Of a DNA stretch of 64,000 bases, positions 35,760-46,604 are shown piece after piece. This DNA comes from DATFDN01 sp963830565 (GTDB taxonomy: Bacteria > Pseudomonadota > Alphaproteobacteria > Acetobacterales > Acetobacteraceae), in NCBI GenBank assembly GCA_963830565.1, contig CAWHMO010000003.1, forward strand, positions 212,674 to 276,673. Direction: 5' to 3'. The position numbers were made by a program, and so were the translations under genes. Position 1 is the stretch's first letter, and the number at the start of each line of letters is the position of its first letter. The notes beneath the pieces were generated by a model. The model had not been told where the DNA came from, did not search any database, and saw nothing but the letters and a program-made list of their open reading frames with translations.

Positions 35760-37395
35760 CTACGACGACGGGGCGTTCTGCAGCAACAGGATGCGCGCCA
35801 TGGCCCCGTGATCGGCCGTCGCGCTGTCGTAGAGGCGCGCCAGATCGGCCTTCAGCGCCGTGCGGGAGCCGCCGTCCAGGTAGATCATGTGGCCGGACGG
35901 GTAATACTTGATGGTCAGGTTTTTCCGGACCGAGCTGTCCACCAGCGGCATGTTCTGCAGATCGAGTGTGGTCTGGAAGAAGGGTGTCACGGAATCATAG
36001 TAGCCGTTCGCCGAGAGCACTTTCAGGTCGACGTTCAGGCTCATCGTCGCCGCGAGATCGCCGGCCGTGTAGAGGACCACGTTGCCCTGCACGTCCAGGC
36101 CCTTCTGCGCCCCGGTCGGATCGACATGGCGGAAATCCCAGTTGAGGAAGGCCTGATCGTTCAGGTCGGTAAAGGACGAGGTGGAGGTGAAGCGCAGCTC
36201 GTCGTTCAAGTAACTGTTCCACATGGCGGTGTAGGCGCCGTTGACCGCGGTCATGGTGGGGTCGTTGCCGCCGGATTTCGGGTCGATCCGCGCCGCGATG
36301 CCAGTGTCGATGCCGGTTGCCCGCCCGTCATAGGACCCGAGCGCCACCCCCTTGTCCTTCAGCAGCGTCAGTAGGAACAGGGACGTGCCCAGATCGTTTG
36401 TCGCCGCGACGTTGAGCGACCAGCTCGTCAGCGTGGTCTCGTCGATGCCGATCTCCGCGCTGAGCGAGCGAACCGTCGCCGGGTCTGCCTTCGGAAAGGA
36501 TTTCAGCGCCGCCGCGTAGTCGGTGGTGGCGAAGCGGGCGGCGTCCTGCGCGTACGATGGCAGGTCCTTGGGCGGCGGCTGCACCGCGACCTTGCCGTGA
36601 TACCAGGCATCCGCCGCCCAGGTCGGCAGCAGGCCGATAGGGTTGCCGGCCTGGGAGTAATCGAGGATGGAGGATTGCAGGGTGAGCCCGTTCAGATCCA
36701 CCCCGTCCTCGTGCAACAGGTAGGACAGCACCGCGGTGCGTGCCGTGCCGTAGGATTCGCCGAACAGGAACTTGGGCGAGTTCCAGCGGGCGTTCGCGGT
36801 CAGGTAGCGCTTGATGAACTGTCGGAGCGAGCCCGCGTCCTGGTCGACGCCCCAGAAATCCTTGTTGATCCTGGGCGCGACCGCCGCCGAATAGCCGGTG
36901 CCGACCGGGTTGATGAAGACGAGGTCGCTGCGGTCGAGAAGGCTGTCCGGGTTGGTCTCGATCGTGTAAGGCGGCGGCGGGGTGAAGCTCGGCAGGGAGG
37001 TGCGGATGCGCATGGGCGCGAAGGAGCCGAGCAGCACGTAAACCGAGGAGGAGCCCGGACCGCCGTTGTAGAAGAACGTGAGCGGTCGGGTCCTGAGAAT
37101 CCGCCCCGTCCGCCGTGAAGGCCACATAGAAGATCTTCGCGTCCGGCTTGGAGCTGCTCGGGTCCACCGTCACGAGATGTCCCACCGTCGCGGTGTAATG
37201 GATGCTCTTCCCGTCCAGCACGATCTCATGGCGGGTCACCGCGGCGTTCTCGGTGATGTCCGTCACCGAATCCTCTGGCCCGTTGCCATAGGCCACGGGG
37301 TCGAAGAAGGGCTGGTCCTGCTGGACCGCCCGGACCGGCCGCTTGGCGGGGTCCAGGGCAGGCGTGTTGGGGGAAGGCGTCGGGTGCGGTGCCAC
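35760..37395 (-). pseudogene. S10 family serine carboxypeptidase-like protein, frameshifted
   Basis: The start is a GTG at 37395 with a strong AAGGAGG upstream. The first 97 residues read to AFTADGADSQ; an extra base at 37092-37093 shifts the frame, and its removal gives 544 residues. The serine nucleophile motif is FLFGESYGTAR, the oxyanion region is FFYNGGPGSSSVY, and the catalytic His lies in YYPSGHMIYLDGG. S10 enzymes trim C-terminal residues at acid pH. No clear signal peptide is present at this start. It follows the S53 protease by 50 bases, so the two acid peptidases are probably co-expressed. Confidence 0.85.
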
Positions 37396-37445
37396 TGTTT
37401 TCCTCCTTCGTATTGCCCCTTCTTGTCGCGCCGGCCCTTCAGACT

Positions 37446-39002
37446 TCAGCTCGTCGCGGTGCTGACAGCCAGCGTGTCGGTCAGCGCCTGCCCGCGCGGG
37501 GTGCCGAGCCCCGCGCAGGCATTCCAGCCCTGCCCGGCATCATAGCCGATCCGCGATCCGGTCGGCCTGTTGGAGCCCTGCGTCACTTCGGTGAGCAGAT
37601 CGGGCCGGGCGTAGATCGCGGGCAGGAAAAATCCCACGGGCCGCGCCGCCTTCTGGTTGATCCGCGCCGCCAGCCCGGCCCAGAGCGGGGCGACCGCACT
37701 GGTTCCGGCGGCAAGCTGCGCCTCCCCGCCGACGACGATCGCATAGCCGCTCTCTGGCGCGGCATTGCCGGCCACGTCCGGCACCCCGCGGCCTCGCCTG
37801 CCGCCATTGACGCTCGGCGGCAGGGCGGCGCTCCCCTGGAAGTCGGGCGGATCGAAGAGATCGCTAATGCCGCCCCCGGTGCCGCTGGTGCCGTCGTTCC
37901 AGACGCGCTGGGCGGCGATCGCTTGGCCCGAGATGGTGGTCGCGGTCCCGCCGCAGCCGATCGCCCAGGGGCTGGAGGCGGGGAAGTCGACATGGGCCCG
38001 CCCGTCCGCGATCCCGTCCGTCGCCAGGCTGTCGCCCGAGGCGGCGAAGACGGAAATATCCAGGCTAGCGGCATCCTGCAGCAGGGTGTTCATGGTCTGG
38101 ACGGCCTGCTCGGTCCAGTTCGTCTCGGCGCTGCCCCAGCTGATCGAGATGACGGAGGGCTTGTGGGTGGCATCCTGCGATGCCGCCGAGATGGCGTCGG
38201 CGAAACCGGCATCGGTGTTGGGGGCGAAATACACGGCGATCTCGGCCCCGGGCGCCATCCCACCGGCCACCTGGATGTCGAGCGCGACCTCCCCGTCGGC
38301 GCCGTCGCCCGATGGGGCGTTGCTTGCCTGGTCCACCGAGACTGCGACCACGCGCGGCGCGGTCAGCCCCATGGCTTCGAACGCGGCAGTCGTATCGGCC
38401 ACGCTGAACCCGCCGCCAAGCTCGATGAGGGCGATGGTCTGGCCGCTGCCGTCCAGGTCGCCTGGGAAATCGTAGAGGATGGCGAACTGGGTCGGCAGAT
38501 GGCCTTCCTGCGCCGCCGACGCGCGGCGCTGCACCAAGCGCGGGCGCGCGATGGGGCGGGTGTCCAGACCGAGCACCGATTCCACGACGTCCACCAGTTC
38601 TTCCGGCAGGTGCAGCGTGCCGGAGCGGCCCCGGAAATGCCGGTCGGCGCTCTTATAGTGATGCAGGACGGTGCGGAAGGCCTGCTCCATACGGCTCGCC
38701 GGGCCGGAAAGCTTCACAAGTCGCCGCGCCGGATCGACCGCAGCAACCGCAAGGCCATTCGCGGCCGCGAAATCCGCGACGAGCCGGATGTCGTCACGAT
38801 GAACCTGCTCGCGATGTGAGCGTAGCGCGGCGCGCATCTCGCCAGTCCCGACCCGCGGCCCGCCGGCGGCTTGGCGCGGCTTGAGATAGATGCTGACTTC
38901 GATCGATTCGTCCTGCGCAACCGGGGCGACCTGGGTGGCGTCGGCCGGAGCGGGACGGTTGCTCGCCTGGAACTGGACGTAGTTGCCGAACCTGTTTGGC
39001 AC
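37446..39002 (-). CDS. S53 family peptidase (kumamolisin/sedolisin)
   Basis: The protein has 518 residues from a GTG at 39002 with GGGGAGG five to six bases upstream, preferred over the TTG at 39029. The pro-domain (about 30-150) has SIEVSIYLKPR and LVKLSGPASRMEQAFRT, the usual activation-domain text. The catalytic domain has the Glu/Asp pair in DGEVALDIQVAGG, an oxyanion Asp in VFAASGD, and Ser in AAGTSAVAPLWAGL. The Ca-binding end IGYDAGQGWNACAGLG follows. Sedolisins are secreted acid endopeptidases, consistent with an acid-tolerant organism. Confidence 0.9.
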   Translation of the reverse strand: MPNRFGNYVQFQASNRPAPADATQVAPVAQDESIEVSIYLKPRQAAGGPRVGTGEMRAALRSHREQVHRDDIRLVADFAAANGLAVAAVDPARRLVKLSGPASRMEQAFRTVLHHYKSADRHFRGRSGTLHLPEELVDVVESVLGLDTRPIARPRLVQRRASAAQEGHLPTQFAILYDFPGDLDGSGQTIALIELGGGFSVADTTAAFEAMGLTAPRVVAVSVDQASNAPSGDGADGEVALDIQVAGGMAPGAEIAVYFAPNTDAGFADAISAASQDATHKPSVISISWGSAETNWTEQAVQTMNTLLQDAASLDISVFAASGDSLATDGIADGRAHVDFPASSPWAIGCGGTATTISGQAIAAQRVWNDGTSGTGGGISDLFDPPDFQGSAALPPSVNGGRRGRGVPDVAGNAAPESGYAIVVGGEAQLAAGTSAVAPLWAGLAARINQKAARPVGFFLPAIYARPDLLTEVTQGSNRPTGSRIGYDAGQGWNACAGLGTPRGQALTDTLAVSTATS

Positions 39003-39231
39003 GTGCGCCTCCCCGGCATTGGATCGCAAGTCGGGAAGCTAGACACGGCTTTCGCGGGATGACAAACGGGATCGCGCCCCGTGCTCGCCGCCAAATACCG
39101 TGGTGGACGGGGAATGTGCGATGAGCCCGCTCGGCCTCCTCTTGCGGTCTTGTCCCCGGCAGGTGGAGATGGAACTGACGCGTTTTCGGCAATAAGCGCG
39201 CCCGAACGCGCCCGGCGTCCAGGGAGGCAAG

Positions 39232-40173
39232 GTGGACGACGTCCTGATCGAGAACCTGATGAACGCGCTGGCCGCCGGGCTGATCATCGGCTGCCTGTAT
39301 GGCCTCATGTGCATCGGGCTCGGGCTGATCTTCGGGGTGATGAAGATCGTCAACTTCGCCCAGGGCGAGCTGCTCATGCTGGGCATGTTCGTGAGCTTCT
39401 ACCTGGTCTCCGTCGCCGGCTGGCTCGGCCCGGCGGCGCCGTTCGTCACCGCCCTGTGCGCCGGCCCGGTCTTGTTCGTGGGCGGCGCGGCGCTGCACCG
39501 GTTCCTGATCGCGCGCGTCTCCGGCCTGCGCACGCAGGGCACGCTGGACGAAGGCCATTTCGGCCAGTTGATCGTCACCCTCGGCGTGTCGCTGATCCTG
39601 CAGAACGCGGGCCAGATCGTGTTCGGCTCCACGCCGCACACCGTGTTGACCCCGCTCGCCTCGCGCGCCTTCGAGGTCGGGCCGATCGTGGGCGACGCCA
39701 CGCTGTTCCTGAACAAGGCGCGGGTGGTCGCGTGCGTGGTGTCGATCCTGGTCGCCGTCGCGCTCTATCTGCTGATGGAGCGCACGCGGCTTGGCAAGGC
39801 CCTGCGGGCGGCGGCCGACAATCCGACGGCGGCCACCTACATGGGTATCGACGTCGACCGCGCGTACCGGATCGCCTTCGGCCTGGGCTCGGCCCTCACC
39901 GCCGTCGCCGGCGGGCTGATGGCGACGTACCTGTCGTTCACGCCGTTCATCGGGCTCGACTACGTCATCATCATGTATTCGGGCGTGGTGCTCGGCGGGA
40001 TGGGCAGCATCCTGGGCGCGTTCTGGGGCGGGCTGACGATTGGTTTCGTGCAGCAGGGATCGGCCGTCGTTCTGCCGCCGCAACTGCAGAATGCCGCGAT
40101 CTTCGTCGTCTTCCTGCTGATCGTCACCTTGCGCCCGCAAGGCTTCTTCGGCCGCTCGGCGGAGCGCGCGTGA
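39232..40173 (+). CDS. Branched-chain amino acid ABC transporter permease, LivH type
   Basis: The protein has 313 residues from a GTG at 39232 with GGAGG nearby. Eight or more hydrophobic segments are present; LMCIGLGLIFGVMKIVNFAQ followed by GELLMLGMF is the LivH signature, and the EAA-like loop is LRAAADNPTAATYMGID. It forms the inner-membrane channel with the LivM part of the next gene. The cluster order is LivH, LivM-LivG, LivF; no LivK binding protein is adjacent. Confidence 0.9.
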   Translation: MDDVLIENLMNALAAGLIIGCLYGLMCIGLGLIFGVMKIVNFAQGELLMLGMFVSFYLVSVAGWLGPAAPFVTALCAGPVLFVGGAALHRFLIARVSGLRTQGTLDEGHFGQLIVTLGVSLILQNAGQIVFGSTPHTVLTPLASRAFEVGPIVGDATLFLNKARVVACVVSILVAVALYLLMERTRLGKALRAAADNPTAATYMGIDVDRAYRIAFGLGSALTAVAGGLMATYLSFTPFIGLDYVIIMYSGVVLGGMGSILGAFWGGLTIGFVQQGSAVVLPPQLQNAAIFVVFLLIVTLRPQGFFGRSAERA

Positions 40174-40174
40174 C

Positions 40175-41928
<1,754 letters not shown>

Positions 41929-41936
<8 letters not shown>

Positions 41937-42642
41937 AATAGAAGGGCTCGCGGTCGCCTATGGCGGGCTGCGCGCGCTGCAGAGCGTGTCGCTGGCGGTA
42001 GCCGAGGGCCAGTTCGTCACCGTGGTCGGCCCCAACGGAGCGGGCAAGACGACACTGTTCAAGGCGGTGTGCGGCGTGGTGCCGCCAGTTTCCGGGCGCG
42101 TCGCCTTCGAGGGGCGCGATCTGCTCGCCCTGCCCGCCGCCGCGCGGGCGCATCTCGGCATTGCCCACGTCCCCGAAGGCCGTCAGGTATTCAAGACGCT
42201 GACCGTGCGGGAAAACCTGGAGATGGGCGCCTATCCCCCGAACGGCCGCGCCCGATTCCGCCACACGATCGAGCGCATCCACACGCTGTTCCCGATCCTG
42301 GCCGAGCGGGCCGGACAGCTCGCCGGGACACTGTCGGGAGGCGAGCAGCAAATGCTGGCGATCGGGCGCGGATTGGCCGCCGCGCCGCGTCTGCTGATGC
42401 TGGACGAACCCTCGATGGGGCTGGCTCCGGCGATCGCCGACCTGATCTTCGAACGCGTCGCCCAGATCCATCGCGAGGACGGATTGGCGATCCTGCTGGT
42501 CGAGCAGCGCGTGGCCGAGGCGCTGGAACTGGCCGATCGGGGCTATGTGCTGGAGACAGGGCGGATCGTGCTGGAGGGCCCCTACGACCGGCTGCTCACT
42601 GACGATCGCGTACGGCGAGCGTATCTGGGGTTGGGAGTGTAA
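41929..42642 (+). CDS. Branched-chain amino acid ABC transporter ATP-binding protein, LivF type
   Basis: The protein has 237 residues and overlaps the previous gene by eight bases. Walker A is GPNGAGKTT, the signature is LSGGEQQML, Walker B is LLMLDEPSMGLAP, and the switch region is LLVEQRV (Glu in place of the usual His, normal for LivF). It pairs with the LivG half to power uptake of branched-chain amino acids or amides. It is the last gene of the transporter operon. Confidence 0.93.
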
Positions 42643-42751
42643 AGGGTGCATGCGATCGCGGTTCACGAAGCCGACGTTACGGCCGCCGCTCTTGGTGGAG
42701 AGCGGATATAGCTGCATCGTGGGGCGGGCGCATGTCGAGGGGAGAGCAATC

Positions 42752-42973
42752 GTGGGTTGGAAGGACTGGCCCGACATTGAGCGCATTCCAGGCAAGGTTT
42801 CGGATGCCTGGCTCGTGAAGGGCACGCGCATCCGGGTGGAGGACTTGCTTACCAATGCGGCCGACTTCACGCCCGAGCAGATTGCCACCGAGATATACGA
42901 GGGATTGCCGGTGGACAGGGCACGGCGCGTGATCGAGTTTGCCAAGGAGCTGAATGCGCCGAGTCCTGCTTGA
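42752..42973 (+). CDS. DUF433 family antitoxin
   Basis: The protein has 73 residues from a GTG at 42752 with GGGGAGA upstream. The text WPDIERIPGKVSDAWLVKGT then RIRVEDLL and FTPEQIATEIYEGLP is a DUF433 winged-helix protein, the antitoxin partner (VapB45 type) of DUF5615 PIN-like toxins. Its end overlaps the toxin start by 20 bases. It probably represses its own operon by DNA binding. Confidence 0.82.
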   Translation: MGWKDWPDIERIPGKVSDAWLVKGTRIRVEDLLTNAADFTPEQIATEIYEGLPVDRARRVIEFAKELNAPSPA

Positions 42974-43469
42974 CCAGAACACGCCGCGGGGCCTGCGCCT
43001 GACACTCTCCGGCCACGACGTTCAGACCGCCTATGGACTCGGCCGGGCCACGCTGTCGAATGGCGAGCTGCCGCGCGCGGCAGAGCGCGAGGGGTTCGAC
43101 GCGTTCGTGACGTGCGACCAGAATATCGAGCATCAGAACAACTTGTCCGGCCGACGCCTCGCTCTCGTGGTGCTCAGCACGACGCATTGGCCCACGATCC
43201 ACGCCACTCCGCAGGCGGTGCGCGACGCCATCGAAAGCGCGACGCCGCGAGCGCAAAGGTGCCGTCGCGGATGTGGTGGAAAAGCGGGGTGGCGTAATCT
43301 CCGGCTTGTTCAACGAGCCATGACCGGCGTTCGAGCGCCGGCGGAGATCACGCCATGGATAAAGATAGCACGACGGCGGACGACACGACGCTGTTTTCGG
43401 GCGAGGCTTGGTTCGACCCGATCGAGGCCGGCATACGCGAGCGGGTGCGCGGCTTCATTGAGGCGCTGA
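42954..43469 (+). pseudogene. DUF5615 PIN-like toxin, 3' end replaced by IS256 DNA
   Basis: The first 100 residues show the Mut7-C/PIN-like pattern: RRVLLDQNTPRGLRLTLSGH (first Asp), FDAFVTCDQNIEHQNNL (second Asp), and LALVVLSTTHW. Beyond ATPRAQR the frame runs into the left end of the IS256 element at about 43276 and stays open to 43469, overlapping the transposase start. A one-base shift near 43250 would instead end at 43323 (122 residues), but that tail also lies partly in the IS. The core domain is nearly complete, so residual activity is possible. Confidence 0.6.
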
Positions 43470-44388
43470 TCGAGCAGGAACTGGAGACGGCACTGGGGCG
43501 CGGCCGCTACGAGCGGGATGCCAGCGCACCGAAAGGGTATCGGAACGGGAGGCGCGAGCGCCAGCTCACGGGCAGCTTCGGCCCGGTACGGATCAGCGTC
43601 CCACGGGCCCGGATGGCTGGCACGGACGGCGGCATGCAGGAGTGGCGCAGCACGGCACTGCCCCGCTACGCCCGGATGACCCGGCAGGTCGAGGCGCTGA
43701 TCGCGGGGGCCTATCTCGCGGGCACCAACACGCGCCGGGTCAAGCGCGCGCTGGCCGCCTTGTTCAAGGGCGCGGTGGGCAAGGACGTGGTCAGCCGCAC
43801 GTGGAGGAAGGTGCGCACCGACTGGGATGCCTGGAAGCGGCGCGACCTGACCGGGGAGGACATCGTCCGCCTGATCCTGGACGGCACGGTCGTGCGGGTC
43901 CGGCTTGATCGGAAGGCAACGGCCATCTCGCTGCTGGTGGTGCTTGGCGTGCGCCGCGATGGGCAGAAGGTGCTGCTCGCCGTGCGCAACATGGGAGGCG
44001 AGAGCGAGGCGGCATGGCGCGGCGGGCTCGATGACCTACTCGCCCGTGGCCTGCGCACGCCGGAGTTCCTGATCATCGACGGAGCCGCCGGACTGGAGCG
44101 GGCGCTCGCCGCGCTGTGGCCCGATGTGCCCGCGCAACGGTGCACCGTTCACAAGCATCGGAATCTGTTGGCCCACGCGCCGGACGCGCTGCATGAGGAG
44201 GTGTCGGCCGACTACACCGACATGATCTACGCCGCGACCCCCAAGGAGGTGGAGAGCAAGCGCCGGGCATTCCTGCGCAAGTGGCGGCTGCGCTGTCCGG
44301 CCGTGGCCACCAGCCTGGAGGAGGCCGGCGATCGCCTGTTCACCTTCCTCCGCCTGCCCCCGAGCCAATGGAAGTCGGCGCGGACCAC
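43355..44388 (+). pseudogene. IS256 transposase, N-terminal part
   Basis: The ATG at 43355 opens 345 residues of an IS256-type transposase: GRYERDASAPKGYRNGRRER, DGTVVRVRLDRKATAISLLV (first catalytic Asp), FLIIDGAAGLERALAALWP (second Asp), and QRCTVHKHRNLL. It is cut after SARTT. Joining 44388 to 45985 restores one 409-residue protein in frame, with the final Glu in the 3' part. Read as it stands, the frame runs 30 residues into the IS110 element. Confidence 0.85.
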
Positions 44389-44498
44389 GGATGAGATGGA
44401 CAAGCGATTTCGTCGGAGTCCTGTTATTTTCCTTCCGCGCGGGCGACCTCGTGGCGAAGAGCGGGGCGTCGGCTGAAAGCTCCGCCGGGCCGCCTCAT

Positions 44499-45736
44499 TC
44501 ATTCGTGCCTGGCCGGATTGAGGCGCTCGCGCACCCCCTTTCGCGGTCCTCGCGGCCGCCATTGGCCGACGAAGTGCTCATAGGCAGCCTCGGCGCGGCG
44601 TGCGACGCCCATCTCCTGGTCCCGCAGTTCCTTGACGTTATAAGCATATGCCGGTCCACGCCGGTTGCCCTTCTTCTGAGGTCGCCCCGCCTGCAGTTCC
44701 ATGCTGCGGATCTTGTTCGCGATCAAGGCCGGCCGCGCCCAGAGGTAGTCGACGTCCTTCGTCAGCAGATGCCAGCACAGGACCGTGAGCTTGCGTGCCA
44801 AGGCGACGGCGGCAATCTGATGCCCGCGCTTTGCCCGGATTCGGACGAAGAAGGCGTGCAGCGGTCCCGGTGTCTTCGCCGCTGCCCATGCGGCTTCGAC
44901 CAGCATCGCACGCGCGTGGCTGCGCCCGACCTTGCTGATGCGGCCATGATGAGCCGCACCGAGACCCGACTGGCGCACACGGGGGTTGAGCCCGACATAG
45001 CTCACGAGCTTCTGCGGTGAGGCGAAGCGGCGAATGTCGCCGATGGCCGCGACGAGCCCCGCCGCGACCGTCACGTTGACCCCGGTGATCGTGATCAGCC
45101 GCTTGATCGCCGGGTCAGCCAGCGCGCTGCCTGCGATCGCCGTGTCGAGCACCGCCAGATCCTCGCCAAGCCGGTCGAGCTCGCGCAGGTGGCGCTCGAT
45201 CGCGATGCGCTCGTCGTCCGGAAAGGTCTGGTGCGAGAGCCAGACCCGGCCGACGCCGCTGAACAGATCCGCATGCGGACATTGCGGGATCAGATAGGCA
45301 TACAGGATTGAGTGCACCTCGTTCTTGATCCGCGTTCGATGCCGGACGACCTGATAGCGGCGGGCAACAAGCCGTCGCATCCGCTCGGTCGCAGCATCGG
45401 GCGTCCAATCTCCGGCAGATATCCAGCGGCATAAAGGCTGGCGAGCGTCCCGGCGTCGATCTTGTCGGTCTTGACATGCGCATGGGCGATCGCTTTGACC
45501 TGCAGCGGATTGGCAATGACTACGCGCGTCACAAAAGGCGACAGCACCCGCGACACTGCCATGCAGTTGCCGGTCGCCTCGATCACCACTTCATCGGTGG
45601 CCAGAAGGCTCTTGCCAAAGCCTTCCAGCGCCGTGCGTGTCATGTCGATCCGGCCTACATGCCGAAGCCGGCCGTCTTCCCAGATGACCACCTCCCCGAA
45701 GGTGCGGTGGGTATCGATTCCGATCACACGTCGCAT
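44499..45736 (-). pseudogene. IS110 family DEDD recombinase, frameshifted
   Basis: The RuvC-like N-terminal domain is read from 45736: IGIDTHRTFGEVVIWEDGRL (first Asp), EATGN (Glu), KTDKIDAGTLA (Asp pair). The C-terminal Tnp_20 domain (TGVNVTVAAGLVAAIGDIRR, YVGLNPRVRQSG, GRISKVGRSHARAMLVEAAW with the Ser nucleophile) is in another frame. One base is missing at 45407-45408; restoring it gives PEIWTPDAATERMRRLVARR and 412 residues. All catalytic residues are present, so an indel error or very recent inactivation is likely. Confidence 0.85.
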
Positions 45737-45984
45737 CCTGCCTCCTCTCGGTCGGTCAAGACGGGAGCGGCGGGCGACACGACAACTACGGATTCGCGCT
45801 CACGGCGCAACCGGGCGAGTCGCAGAGGCGGCCAGCTACTAACACGAGCTCACGGCTCAACGTACGGATCGGCCTGCCCACACCTTCGTGCTCCCGGTGC
45901 CTCTGTCCCGGATGGTCGCACCATACGCCGGGATCGCCTCGATCCCGGCGGGACATTGGCACCGGCAATCCTCATACCGGTTAC
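45737..45984 (-). ncRNA. Candidate IS110 bridge RNA region
   Basis: The 248 non-coding bases upstream of the recombinase start are where IS110 elements encode their bridge RNA. A compact fold lies at 45896-45963: outer arms GGTGCC/GGCACC and TGTCCCG/CGGGACA enclose two hairpins, ATGGT-CGC-ACCAT (45912-45924) and GCCGGGATC/GATCCCGGC (45927-45949), forming a three-way junction. The remaining 150 bases next to the gene hold weaker helices. The transcript ends and guide loops are not determined; the call rests on family knowledge, position and the structure. Confidence 0.5.
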
Positions 45985-46180
45985 CAACGCAATCGAGCGA
46001 CTGCACGAGGAGTTCAAGCGACGGATCAAGACCCAAACCGTGCTGCCCTCGGCCGAAACGGCGGCCATGCTGTTCTGGGCCCTGATGGCCTCAGGCCAGA
46101 TCACGATGCGCAAGGTGGATGGCTGGCAGACGCTGGCCGAACCGCCCGCGCCAACCGTTCCCGTTGACCTCGCCGCCTGA
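45985..46180 (+). pseudogene. IS256 transposase, C-terminal part
   Basis: This 64-residue continuation begins AIERLHEEFKRRIKTQTVLP (final catalytic Glu region) and ends MRKVDGWQTLAEPPAP before a TGA at 46178. It lacks a start and is separated from its N-terminal part by the IS110 element. Confidence 0.85.
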
Positions 46181-46213
46181 GCCGGTAGCCTTCTCCCGCT
46201 GGAGACGCGCCAC

Positions 46214-46588
46214 TCAGGAATTCCACACATCTCGCGACAGCACCCCAAGCGGCGGATAGCGAGTGCCGGCCACGGCCCGCCTCGCCTCCTCCTCGGACTC
46301 GATATAGGGAATGAGGAACGACTGTGTCCCGATATCAAGCAGCCGCTTCAGCAGCACCTGATCGTTCCAGGCCGGGCGCACCACCGGATGGGCCGTGCCT
46401 CCAGCGGCGGCCTGCAACTGGCTGTGCACCATCGGCAACTCGTTCGGCGCGTGCTCGGTGTCGAGCAACAGCCAATCGAAGCCGGAGCCGGCGAGGAGCT
46501 CCACCGTGAGATGGCTCGCCAGGCTGTGCCAAAGACCAATCTGCAACTGCCCGGCCTTGAGCCCACGCTTGAACGGGTTGAACGGCAT
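46214..46588 (-). pseudogene. HpcH/HpaI aldolase, truncated by IS256
   Basis: The N-terminal half of a class II pyruvate aldolase, 124 residues: LQIGLWHSLASHLTVELLAG, FDWLLLDTEHAPNE (metal-site His), VVRPAWNDQVLLKR (active-site Arg), and FLIPYIESEEEARR. Homology stops at TRYPPLGV, where the IS256 right end begins (46226), so the metal-binding Asp and the C-terminal half are lost. It starts 17 bases after the dehydratase and is the last gene of the udh-dehydratase operon. It is a paralogue of the aldolase at 2072. Confidence 0.85.
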
Positions 46589-46604
46589 ATCCCTCGACAG
46601 TGTC

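Larger units (their letters stand above)
44389..45984 (-). mobile_element. IS110 family insertion sequence inside IS256
   Basis: The boundaries come from the broken transposase. The left flank ends CGGACCAC and the right flank resumes ACCAACGCA, so about 1596 bases including one AC dinucleotide were inserted, and removing them restores the frame exactly. There are no terminal inverted repeats, as expected for IS110. The recombinase is on the minus strand, with about 110 bases of 3' non-coding end and about 248 bases of 5' non-coding end. Confidence 0.8.
43276..46226 (+). mobile_element. IS256 family insertion sequence, interrupted by an IS110 element
   Basis: The transposase is split at 44388/45985 by an IS110 element. 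Imperfect terminal inverted repeats are visible: GTGGAA-N8-TGGCG-N2/3-TCTCC reading inward at 43276 and, on the other strand, from 46226. Without the nested element it is about 1.36 kb, normal for the family. No clear target duplication remains. It cuts a DUF5615 toxin on the left and an aldolase gene on the right. Confidence 0.68.

Noticed and set aside
43250..43323. Alternative toxin C-terminus in a shifted frame
   Set aside because: It would overlap the IS256 left repeat, so the apparent 122-residue solution may be chance.
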